IMG/VR virus record: IMGVR_UViG_3300042309_000525
Location: 1-21,647 of that record
Strand: one strand, 5' to 3'
Length of the DNA stretch: 21,647 bases
Source: a virus
Within the stretch, counting starts at the first letter, position 1, and each line of letters opens with the position of its first letter. Position numbers and translations under genes: made by a program. Below the pieces are notes generated by a model. That model searched no databases and had not been told where the DNA came from. It saw only the letters and a program-made list of their open reading frames with translations. Of the stretch, positions 1 through 5,358 are shown piece after piece.

Positions 1-521
1 GTGTTTGCCAATGCCTTCAAATGCCTGATTTTGTCATTCCAAAATTCATCACGGAATGCAGAAAACAAAGCCTGTTCAATCATGGCATGTGAATATCCTA
101 ACTTGTATAATTTGCGAAGCGCCTTCAAAGCATGAATCTTTTGTTGCCGTGTTGAAAGATAATCAATTTGCAATTCATCTTTCAAGTGCCCAAACAATTT
201 TTCATTCAATTTTTCAAGTGATGTCAGTTCATTTGAATTGAAATCTGACAAACTTGCTTCACTTCGCTTTGGTTTTGGGGTTCCTGAATCATCACTGATT
301 CCCCCCCCTTTATTCCCCCCCTCTTTTTCTCCCCTTAAACCCCTCTTATTCTCCCCCCCTATAATCCCCCCCAAATTTGAGAAAGAATATATTTCTTTTT
401 GTGCCACTTTTTCTTTGCCTGATTCATGCATCAAATTCAGCTTGGAGCTGATGTCTGCCAAATGACTTTCAATTCCTTGCAGAATTGTGGCAATTGTCTG
501 AATTATGTTCTGATTTTCCAT
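1..521 (-). CDS. Unknown phage protein, possible replication initiator/loader (partial, runs off left edge)
   Basis: The frame is open from an ATG at 521 to the window edge (about 173 residues, C-terminus missing). A Shine-Dalgarno AAGGA lies 7 bases before the ATG. Residues 1-45 look like an amphipathic or coiled-coil helix. Residues about 49-75 form a Gly/Lys/Glu-rich linker encoded by six G-runs. The rest is a charged helical domain ending in YSHAMIEQALFSAFRDEFW and DKIRHLKALAN. This resembles the C-terminal part of DnaD-like or phage replication-initiation proteins, where a DDFWxxK-type helix is common. That link is inference only. Position supports it weakly: it follows the recombination genes, after a 140-base gap with an inverted repeat. 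It could instead be any HTH-type regulator. Confidence 0.6.
   Translation of the reverse strand, partial: MENQNIIQTIATILQGIESHLADISSKLNLMHESGKEKVAQKEIYSFSNLGGIIGGENKRGLRGEKEGGNKGGGISDDSGTPKPKRSEASLSDFNSNELTSLEKLNEKLFGHLKDELQIDYLSTRQQKIHALKALRKLYKLGYSHAMIEQALFSAFRDEFWNDKIRHLKALAN
301..372 (-). repeat. Six clustered G-runs in coding strand (G-quadruplex-capable tract)
   Basis: Read on the minus strand, this 72-base stretch holds G-runs of 7, 7, 4, 4, 7 and 8, separated by short A/T-rich spacers of 5-9 bases. They sit in frame inside the partial gene at 1-521 and encode GG, GG, RG, RG, GG and GGG in a linker. The surrounding DNA is AT-rich, so the tract is compositionally out of place. Such runs can form a G-quadruplex in mRNA or ssDNA and are prone to polymerase slippage. 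Confidence 0.8.
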
Positions 522-661
522 TTTTACATCCTTGCATAGTTTGTGAATACTCGTTTTTGCTCGTTTTAAGGCTCACCATTGAATGAAAGGGTATGAATGC
601 ATATATTCTTATGGGTTCACACCCTTTTGCGTCTCATATTCGATTTATGGCGTTTTTCAAT
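522..661. promoter_or_regulatory. Intergenic gap with imperfect inverted repeat and octamer direct repeat
   Basis: This is the longest gap without a gene in the left half. At 586-597 and 616-627 lie 12-base inverted arms (AAAGGGTATGAA and TTCACACCCTTT) with one mismatch and an 18-base loop. At 550-557 and 560-567 the octamer CTCGTTTT is repeated on the plus strand with 10-base periodicity, one helical turn. Neither has the T-tract of a good terminator. The direct repeat lies 30-45 bases before the downstream start at 521, a fitting place for an operator. A weak promoter (TTGAAA, 16 bases, TATGAG) can be drawn just after 661 but is not convincing. Function is inferred only. Confidence 0.45.
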
Positions 662-1255
662 TTACATGATTCCATTCAAGAAATTGCGTTGTGCATCAGT
701 CTGAATAGTGGTTTGTCTTGCTTGTTTTGCCTGATCATATTTCCATTGATCTTTTTGATGCTGATTTTCCATAATGTCAGAAACGGAATGCACTGTAAAC
801 TTATTCAAATGTGGTGTCAAAAAACCTTTTGCATTCAAAGCATTGGCAATTTGCAATCTTGAATATCCCTCTTTTTTCATAATCCAAGCAATTCGATATG
901 GTTCATTGTATTGTTTTTCTGCATAGGTTCCAACACGGCGCGTTCTTTTCTCATTCATTCGTTTTGCTAATGATGGATTTGTTTCATGCGCTTTGTCAAC
1001 TGCCTTTGCTGATTGAATCTGTTTTGCAACTTCATTCTGAATAATCTTTTTAAGTTCATCCTGAATCATCATTGGAATTCTATATTGAATTTCATTCACA
1101 ACATTATTCAAATGCCTTGTCAATTCTTCAAAAATTGCAACTTTTTCAATTGTTGAAATTTGCTGTGATTCCATTTGTTGCAATTTATCATTGAATTCCT
1201 GAATCTTAGAATCCAATCCAAGTGTGAATTCTTGTCTGTTAAAAAATAGTCCCAT
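662..1255 (-). CDS. Coiled-coil protein with recombinase-type HTH domain
   Basis: This 197-residue protein has no signal peptide or membrane segment. Residues about 10-90 are charged and helical, with coiled-coil character. Residues about 122-165 contain AWIMKKEGYSRLQIANALNA, then a KGFLTPHLNKFTVHSVSDIM stretch. The pattern IAxxLNxxGxxTPxxxxFTxxxVxxIM matches the C-terminal DNA-binding HTH of large serine recombinases. There is no resolvase catalytic domain here, so I infer a DNA-binding protein rather than an enzyme. The start is set by GGAG 8 bases upstream. It follows the nuclease gene with an 18-base gap and is probably co-transcribed with the recombination genes. Confidence 0.7.
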   Translation of the reverse strand: MGLFFNRQEFTLGLDSKIQEFNDKLQQMESQQISTIEKVAIFEELTRHLNNVVNEIQYRIPMMIQDELKKIIQNEVAKQIQSAKAVDKAHETNPSLAKRMNEKRTRRVGTYAEKQYNEPYRIAWIMKKEGYSRLQIANALNAKGFLTPHLNKFTVHSVSDIMENQHQKDQWKYDQAKQARQTTIQTDAQRNFLNGIM

Positions 1256-1273
1256 TTCATCATCTCCAAATAA

Positions 1274-1921
1274 TTAAAATAATTCAAATATAGATATGTC
1301 TTCTGTTAATTGCATAGAACCTTCAATGCCCGAAACAATTATGAATCTATGCAATTCATCAATTGTTGTTTTGATATGCTGTTCATCCATTTGGGATGCA
1401 CGCAATGTGAATGAATGAAATGATTTGTATTGCAGTTCAGAATCAATGTCACTGATTGTTTTCCATTTTGTCGATGGTGCAGGAAATTCAAAAACAACAT
1501 ATTCAATTTCATCCGCTTCAAATAACCAACAATACATTTGCCATTGAATTGAATCCAAATACCTGTCAATTGAGAATGAACCCCATGTTGTCTTTGCTTC
1601 CATCACACGCCTTCCAACCAAATAATCGGCAACACCTGTGATTGCAATTTCACCATGTTTGGATTGATGTCTTTTCCGTGTCTTCGCTTCATGCATGCCA
1701 CCTTGAAAAAGTGTTCTTGCATGATTGATTTGTTCTGCATTGAAAACAATTGGAATTTCAGCATCTTGATTTTCAATCAGCGAATGAAAGAGCGTTCCCA
1801 ATTCCATTTTGATTGATGGCTTTCCTGTTTTCAACAATGTATGTTTCAGTTGACTTTCATCAATAATGTCATTGCAATATTTCAACCATGCATCACATTG
1901 CGTTGCTGATATTTTAATCAT
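1274..1921 (-). CDS. PD-(D/E)XK nuclease (RecB/Cas4-type phage exonuclease)
   Basis: This 215-residue protein shows the ordered motifs of RecB-family nucleases: GTLFHSLIE (H46), GVADY (D99), MEAK (E108, K110) and QWQMYCW (Q126-Y130). In this family D, E and K coordinate metal and cut DNA, and the QxxxY helix supports substrate binding. A plausible role is 5'-3' resection of dsDNA ends for recombination. The frame is open upstream to 2035, but I chose the ATG at 1921 because it overlaps the previous stop by 8 bases and the residues before it duplicate the coding space of the neighbour. Two genes upstream lies a Sak4-like ATPase. The pairing of a single-strand annealing or RecA-like protein with an exonuclease is typical of phage recombination cassettes. 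Confidence 0.85.
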   Translation of the reverse strand: MIKISATQCDAWLKYCNDIIDESQLKHTLLKTGKPSIKMELGTLFHSLIENQDAEIPIVFNAEQINHARTLFQGGMHEAKTRKRHQSKHGEIAITGVADYLVGRRVMEAKTTWGSFSIDRYLDSIQWQMYCWLFEADEIEYVVFEFPAPSTKWKTISDIDSELQYKSFHSFTLRASQMDEQHIKTTIDELHRFIIVSGIEGSMQLTEDISIFELF

Positions 1922-2141
1922 TTTGCTGCCTATTGTATTCATCAACTTTATCCAATGCTTTGTACAATCCATACTTATCATATTCTGCCGTAATATCCAA
2001 CCATGCTTTTGACTGCAGAAACATCGCCTGTTCATATTCCATTTTTTGGGCTTGCTCTAAAATATGCTTTCCTGATTCTTTGTCATATGGTTTTTGTGTC
2101 AATTGATCATACATCCATTCTAGTATTGTTGGCTTACTCAT
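1914..2141 (-). CDS. Small protein of unknown function between ATPase and nuclease
   Basis: This 75-residue protein starts with MSKPTILEWMYDQLTQKPYD and is rich in charged and aromatic residues, probably helical throughout. The start at 2141 overlaps the ATPase stop as ATGA and has AGGAG 7 bases upstream, so an extended start at 2222 is rejected. Its stop overlaps the nuclease start by 8 bases. This tight coupling to both neighbours suggests it works with the recombination pair. I recognise no family, and no catalytic motif is visible. Confidence 0.7.
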   Translation of the reverse strand: MSKPTILEWMYDQLTQKPYDKESGKHILEQAQKMEYEQAMFLQSKAWLDITAEYDKYGLYKALDKVDEYNRQQND

Positions 2142-3040
2142 GATTGCACTCCTGTGAATTGTTTTGATTTGACATCGTAATTGAATCCAAGTGATTCTGC
2201 CTTTGTCTTGATTGAATTCCAAATCTGCATCTTTTCACCTTTCGTGAATGATGATTCAGTCAATGTATTCATGATGGCATTGATTGATTCAACTGATTCA
2301 CATTTGTTTGCTGTTTCAATTATGTTGTTGATTGCTCGCAATGATTCAGTGTGGTTTAATCTTGTGTAATTGAATGCAGTCTTGGTTTGTTCAAATATGT
2401 TTGCCATGAATGATTCAAGTTCAGAATAATGTGGAATGATAATTGCAGGAAGTTCAGCCGAATTCTTTCCAACCTTCCAATCCTTTGCATCAAAGTCAAT
2501 GACTGTATTTCCTTTTTCATCTTTGAACATATACCCAACCATGTCTGCCTTCTGAATAATCAAGTCATAACTTGATCCCTGTGCCAATGGCTTCACTTTC
2601 AATTGTTCAGATTCACTGACTTGTTTTGAATGCATGATAAAAATGATGTCTTTGTTCAATGCTCGAATCAATTTCAGGAATTTATGAAATGTAGTTTTCA
2701 ATTCCCCAAACAATTGCATCTTCATGCGCTCTAATTTAGGATTTGTTTCAATATGCCATTCCATGATTGAATCCAACATTGTGCCTGCTGTGTCAATAAC
2801 AATAGTTTCATAATCTTTGATGATGTCAACCAACATTGAATCATTGGCAATATCTCTCCAATGCACATGCTCGTAACAGTCTTTGCTTAGTTTGCTCCTT
2901 TGGTAACCTTCATCAAAATCCAATACCAATGGTTTGTTTGCTGTGTTTGCCAATGTTGACTTGCCAACGCCCGCTTCACCATAGATGACAAAGATTGTTG
3001 ATGTCAATGCAAGTGCCTGATCCTGTGTTTTGAATTTCAT
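2138..3040 (-). CDS. Sak4-like RecA-fold ATPase (AAA_24 type), phage recombinase
   Basis: This 300-residue protein has a Walker A GEAGVGKST (residues 21-29) and a Walker B-like TIVIDTAG (79-86), then a hydrophobic strand ending IIFIMHSK that fits a sensor position. The lone N-terminal P-loop domain with a following 130-residue helical tail matches the AAA_24/Sak4 group of phage single-strand annealing or RecA-like proteins. Its likely role is to bind ssDNA and promote strand annealing or exchange, using ends made by the nuclease at 1274-1921. The start overlaps the upstream HTH gene stop as ATGA, with GGAG 8 bases upstream. A generic phage NTPase is the alternative. Confidence 0.8.
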   Translation of the reverse strand: MKFKTQDQALALTSTIFVIYGEAGVGKSTLANTANKPLVLDFDEGYQRSKLSKDCYEHVHWRDIANDSMLVDIIKDYETIVIDTAGTMLDSIMEWHIETNPKLERMKMQLFGELKTTFHKFLKLIRALNKDIIFIMHSKQVSESEQLKVKPLAQGSSYDLIIQKADMVGYMFKDEKGNTVIDFDAKDWKVGKNSAELPAIIIPHYSELESFMANIFEQTKTAFNYTRLNHTESLRAINNIIETANKCESVESINAIMNTLTESSFTKGEKMQIWNSIKTKAESLGFNYDVKSKQFTGVQS

Positions 3041-3276
3041 CCTGTTTGCTCCAATTGTTTTGTGAAAAGTTCATCCAATTCTTTTTTGAATATCAATGCC
3101 ATTGGTTTGTTCTTTGCTGACATTGTGTATTTTATGTTTTTGACTTTTGGCAATACATGCCAAATTGCTTTTCCTTTGCGCCGTCGCCTGCCTTTGCAAA
3201 TCATCTGAATATACCTTTGACTCTTTCCGTAGATTTGCGATGCCTCTTCCGTTGTTATCCATTCAATTTCATTCAT
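3037..3276 (-). CDS. Small HTH protein, excisionase/MerR-like
   Basis: This 79-residue protein begins MNEIEWITTEEASQIYGKS. The ITxEEASxxxGxSxRxIQ pattern (residues about 7-24) is that of helix-17/excisionase-type winged HTH domains, followed by a basic KGRRRRKGK stretch (about 28-36). It probably binds DNA. I chose the ATG at 3276 because an AAAGGAG lies 9 bases upstream; a longer form from 3312 would overlap the preceding gene. Its stop overlaps the ATPase start by 4 bases. It may regulate the early operon or assist recombination. Confidence 0.7.
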   Translation of the reverse strand: MNEIEWITTEEASQIYGKSQRYIQMICKGRRRRKGKAIWHVLPKVKNIKYTMSAKNKPMALIFKKELDELFTKQLEQTG

Positions 3277-3290
3277 GCATTTGCGCTCCT

Positions 3291-3452
3291 TTAATGTATT
3301 GGCACATGCCAAAATCTGTTGATAATCAATTCAACTGTAATAATGAGAATGCAGACTAATGTCCAACCGACAAAAAATTGTATTTGTCCTTTCAACTTCA
3401 TGTGTTGTGCCTTCCAATAATCGCGATCACATTCTAATTGATTCTGATTCAT
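3291..3452 (-). CDS. Small single-pass membrane protein
   Basis: This 53-residue protein has about 27 polar N-terminal residues, then one hydrophobic segment FFVGWTLVCILIITVELII (about residues 28-46) and a short basic tail. It is likely an inner-membrane protein with a cytoplasmic N-terminus. The start at 3452 has AAGGA 7 bases upstream and follows the previous stop by 10 bases; starts at 3470 or 3479 would overlap that gene. The topology does not identify it as a holin because no endolysin is adjacent. Membrane-bound early proteins in phages include superinfection-exclusion and host-takeover factors; that is only a possibility here. Confidence 0.6.
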   Translation of the reverse strand: MNQNQLECDRDYWKAQHMKLKGQIQFFVGWTLVCILIITVELIINRFWHVPIH

Positions 3453-3462
3453 ATTTGATTCC

Positions 3463-3657
3463 TTATTCATATTCAACAACCCCCATTAAATCTAATCTCT
3501 CAATTGCATCTTGCAGTTCACTTTCTGCATGACTCAATTCACCTTCTAATTGATCAACTGTTTTGCGCCATTTGTGGTATTTTGCAATGGCTTCTCTGAT
3601 TTCCATTTGTTCAACTTCAACCATTGTTTCAATGTCCGCTTCTGTGATTCTTCTCAT
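3463..3657 (-). CDS. Small acidic coiled-coil protein, unknown
   Basis: This 64-residue protein is rich in Glu and Asp with heptad-like hydrophobics (residues about 15-55, including WRKTVDQLEGELSHAESEL), so a coiled coil is likely. A strong GGAGGA lies 7 bases before the ATG, inside the end of the upstream gene, and the gap to that gene is 3 bases. No family is recognised. It is one of a chain of small genes expressed from the early promoters. Confidence 0.65.
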   Translation of the reverse strand: MRRITEADIETMVEVEQMEIREAIAKYHKWRKTVDQLEGELSHAESELQDAIERLDLMGVVEYE

Positions 3658-3660
3658 TTC

Positions 3661-3906
3661 TTAATCCTCCATAATTTGTGTAATTTCATCAGTCGTATAT
3701 TGTTCTGCAATCTTCAATGCATCATTCATTATTGGTGTTGCAATTTTGGTTGCAATCTCAATCCATGCCTTTTTCATTTGCTCAAATTCTTGGTTGCATT
3801 CATTGCCCGCAACCGCAACTGCTTTTGCTAATTTTTCATCATTCATTGCAATACGGAATGCAACTACAAATGCTGTGAATTTTTCTGATTCAGGAATTGT
3901 TCTCAT
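3661..3906 (-). CDS. Small helical protein, unknown
   Basis: This 81-residue protein is predicted mostly helical from its pattern of Ala, Glu and Lys, with no membrane segment and no recognisable motif. It starts with an ATGA overlap to the upstream gene. Codon choice matches its neighbours, so it looks like a true gene. Function unknown. Confidence 0.6.
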   Translation of the reverse strand: MRTIPESEKFTAFVVAFRIAMNDEKLAKAVAVAGNECNQEFEQMKKAWIEIATKIATPIMNDALKIAEQYTTDEITQIMED

Positions 3907-4085
3907 TTTGTCTGCTCAAATTTATATGTGAAAAAAATAGATTGAAAGATTGCCCCTTCATTTAATTGCTGAACCATAGTATCATAATTGCATGAAATGA
4001 ATCCTGATAACTCTTCAAATGTTTTGTCCAAATCAAGCAATTCAATTTCCATTGTTTGCTTATCTTGTTTCACTACTTGTCTCAT
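3903..4085 (-). CDS. Small acidic protein, unknown
   Basis: This 60-residue protein contains IELLDLDKTFEELSGFI near its middle and two aromatic-rich stretches near the end. It overlaps its upstream neighbour by 4 bases (ATGA) and its downstream neighbour by 4 bases, so translation is coupled in this chain. No family or motif is recognised. Confidence 0.55.
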   Translation of the reverse strand: MRQVVKQDKQTMEIELLDLDKTFEELSGFISCNYDTMVQQLNEGAIFQSIFFTYKFEQTK

Positions 4086-4324
4086 AATGCCACCTCCTTA
4101 ATTTGTCTGTTGATTGATTGCCGTGCTTGTGTGTAGTGATTCAAATTACACAATTCCCATCCTAACTTCCTGAATGCTTTTGTCTTGGTTCCATATTGCT
4201 GCAATGAATAACCATTGATTGATTTGACTACCTTTGCAACAATTGCACTTGCCTTTACTTTGTTATGCATGCCTGTCCATTTGACAAGCATTCCGTTTGT
4301 TGTTGTGATTACTTTGAATTTCAT
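4082..4324 (-). CDS. Small basic protein, unknown
   Basis: This 80-residue protein begins MKFKVITTTNGMLVKWTG and is Lys/Arg-rich, with beta-like N-terminal and helical C-terminal patterns. The start at 4324 is set by GGAG 7 bases upstream; a longer reading from 4441 overlaps the previous gene almost fully and is rejected. It could bind nucleic acid given its charge, but no motif proves that. Confidence 0.6.
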   Translation of the reverse strand: MKFKVITTTNGMLVKWTGMHNKVKASAIVAKVVKSINGYSLQQYGTKTKAFRKLGWELCNLNHYTQARQSINRQIKEVAL

Positions 4325-4337
4325 TTCTTTTCTCCAA

Positions 4338-4550
4338 TTAAATTTGATTGTGAAAAACCATTTGGCGCAAAACTGCTTTTGATTTCTTGTGTTCAATATG
4401 AGTCTGATAAACATCGCCAAATGTGAAGTCATTGAGCACACTCATAAGCATATTGAATATTTCTCTTTGTTCCCTTCTCATAATAAGAGCCGTAAAGGAT
4501 TCACTCGGAAGAGCTGTTTCAATCATTTCAAGTTTTTGTTCTGCTGTCAT
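4338..4550 (-). CDS. First gene after the second early promoter, unknown small protein
   Basis: This 70-residue helical protein begins MTAEQKLEMIETALPSESF. GGAG lies 7 bases before the ATG at 4550, which is why I prefer it over the ATG at 4556 (spacing only 1 base). It is the first gene downstream of the promoter region at 4571-4625, so it should be made early and at high level. No known domain is recognised. Confidence 0.65.
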   Translation of the reverse strand: MTAEQKLEMIETALPSESFTALIMRREQREIFNMLMSVLNDFTFGDVYQTHIEHKKSKAVLRQMVFHNQI

Positions 4551-4570
4551 TTCCATTCTCCAAATATTGT

Positions 4571-4625
4571 TTGTTTTTAATTACAGATGCAATCTATGTT
4601 ATTTTATGCGAACCACCAAATAAAA
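4571..4625 (-). promoter_or_regulatory. Early promoter copy A
   Basis: On the minus strand this reads TTGGTG (4619-4614), a 17-base spacer, then TAGATT (4596-4591), preceded by an A/T-only tract. It shares about 36 of 42 bases with the region at 5015-5065, including a 14-base perfect block TTTGGTGGTTCGCA. It can also be read as a Bacteroidetes-type promoter (TTTG about 20 bases before a TA element). It lies between the stop at 4634 and the start at 4550. Confidence 0.65.
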
Positions 4626-4633
4626 AAAATAAA

Positions 4634-4984
4634 TTATGCTATCGTTTCAAATTCCTTATCCCATTTACCAATGCCAAGCCAAATATAGTAGTTTGGTTGA
4701 TATCCGTAGTCACCTGTTTCGCGGTAAGTTACACCAAGAATCTGATTTGCCAATTGCTGAATTTTCATCATGACTGATTTTGCTTCCTGATGACTTGCAA
4801 ATTGACTTTCCAAATGGTATTCATTTACTGACTTTTGATTGTATTCCTGAAAACCATATTGTGCAGGTGCTTTCATCACATTGATATTGACTCCTGACCA
4901 TCTTTCTTTTGTCACGCTGAATTTGATATCAGGGAATTCATTTTTCAATGCTGTTCTGATTTCTGCGATTCTTTGCTTGTCCAT
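4634..4984 (-). CDS. LPD29-like phage protein, first early gene
   Basis: This 116-residue protein starts MDKQRIAEIRTALKNEFPD and continues IKFSVTKERWSGVNINV. The pattern IRxxLKxxFPxxKFSVxxxxxSGxxxxxV is that of LPD29 (large polyvalent protein-associated domain 29), usually a module of giant phage or conjugative polyvalent proteins and here apparently standing alone. The function of LPD29 is unknown. The ATG at 4984 has GGAG 7 bases upstream. The reading frame is open to 5080, but that extension crosses the promoter region and is rejected. As the first gene after promoter copy B, it is expected to be expressed immediately on infection. Confidence 0.7.
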   Translation of the reverse strand: MDKQRIAEIRTALKNEFPDIKFSVTKERWSGVNINVMKAPAQYGFQEYNQKSVNEYHLESQFASHQEAKSVMMKIQQLANQILGVTYRETGDYGYQPNYYIWLGIGKWDKEFETIA

Positions 4985-5014
4985 TGTTTTGCTCCGAAGA
5001 ATTATTGTGTGTGT

Positions 5015-5065
5015 TTCAATTACAAATGCAATATATGGTATATTGTGCGAACCACCAAACAAAAA
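5015..5065 (-). promoter_or_regulatory. Early promoter copy B
   Basis: On the minus strand: TTGGTG (5058-5053), a 17-base spacer, then TATATT (5035-5030), which is 5 of 6 to the sigma70 -10 consensus. An A/T-rich tract lies upstream. It is a near-duplicate of copy A, conserved across the spacer and past the -10 (ATTGCAT, TGTAATT), so more than polymerase contacts may be conserved. It follows directly on the terminator of the late operon and precedes the gene at 4984. Confidence 0.7.
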
Positions 5066-5078
5066 ATAAAATAATCTC

Positions 5079-5121
5079 AAAAAAAAAATTGGCTTTATCG
5101 CTTAACTGCAATAAAACCAAT
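5079..5121 (-). terminator. Intrinsic terminator of the late (structural) operon
   Basis: On the minus strand an 11-base stem (ATTGGTTTTAT at 5121-5111 with ATAAAGCCAAT at 5098-5088, one G-T pair) closes a 12-base loop and is followed by ten T residues (5088-5079). This is a classical rho-independent terminator 22 bases after the last late gene stop. It separates late transcription from the early promoter B that starts just downstream. Confidence 0.9.
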
Positions 5122-5143
5122 GATTTACAAGCAAAAATAATTT

Positions 5144-5344
5144 TTATGCCCCGCCACCACCACCACCGCCACCGCTTCCAATATCGGAAACAAGCGTTGC
5201 AAATGATTCAGAAACATCATATATGGTGCCATCAGTCATGTTGACACGCCTGAACAGTTCATCAATATCATAGAATGATGTTACATTTGCTTTGTCAATT
5301 ACAATTGTTGCACCTGTGTTCACATCCGTCAAAGATAATGCCAT
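5144..5344 (-). CDS. Small tail-region protein with poly-glycine C-terminus
   Basis: This 66-residue protein has about 54 ordinary residues (MALSLTDVNTGATIVIDKAN at the start) and ends with GSGGGGGGGGA before a TAA. The glycines use mixed codons (GGT, GGC, GGG), so the run is selected at protein level rather than a simple DNA repeat. It is the last gene of the late operon. Short proteins with glycine-rich ends are found near tail-tip genes of several phages; whether this one is in the virion is unknown. AAAGGA lies 10 bases before the chosen ATG. Confidence 0.7.
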   Translation of the reverse strand: MALSLTDVNTGATIVIDKANVTSFYDIDELFRRVNMTDGTIYDVSESFATLVSDIGSGGGGGGGGA

Positions 5345-5358
5345 GAGTCATGATTCCT

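Noticed and set aside
301-372. Sequencing artefact in homopolymer runs
   Set aside because: The frame stays open through all six runs and continues into sensible protein on both sides, which would be unlikely if run lengths were wrong, although read data would be needed to be sure.
238-465. Proline-rich plus-strand open frame over the C-runs
   Set aside because: The proline runs are the complement of the G-runs in the minus-strand gene. The minus frame has a ribosome site and domain-like sequence on both sides; the plus frame does not.
586-627. Intrinsic terminator
   Set aside because: The arms have an 18-base loop, one mismatch and no T-tract on the transcribed side, unlike the clear terminator at 5079-5121.
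1922-2035. N-terminal extension of the nuclease gene
   Set aside because: It overlaps the whole C-terminal half of the 75-residue gene and shows no nuclease-like sequence. The ATG at 1921 gives the usual short overlap.
3291-3452. Holin
   Set aside because: It has one hydrophobic segment and suitable size, but there is no endolysin or spanin nearby and it sits in the early operon.
4325-4441. N-terminal extension of the 80-residue basic protein
   Set aside because: It overlaps the gene at 4338-4550 out of frame; the ATG at 4324 has a good ribosome site.
4985-5080. N-terminal extension of the LPD29-like protein
   Set aside because: It is the translation of promoter copy B. The matching block before 4550 is not coding, and GGAG is correctly placed for the ATG at 4984.
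5149-5175. GGT/GGC repeats as a microsatellite or mobile element trace
   Set aside because: The codons are mixed and the run is in frame at the very end of a gene, so a protein-level poly-glycine tail is the simpler reading.
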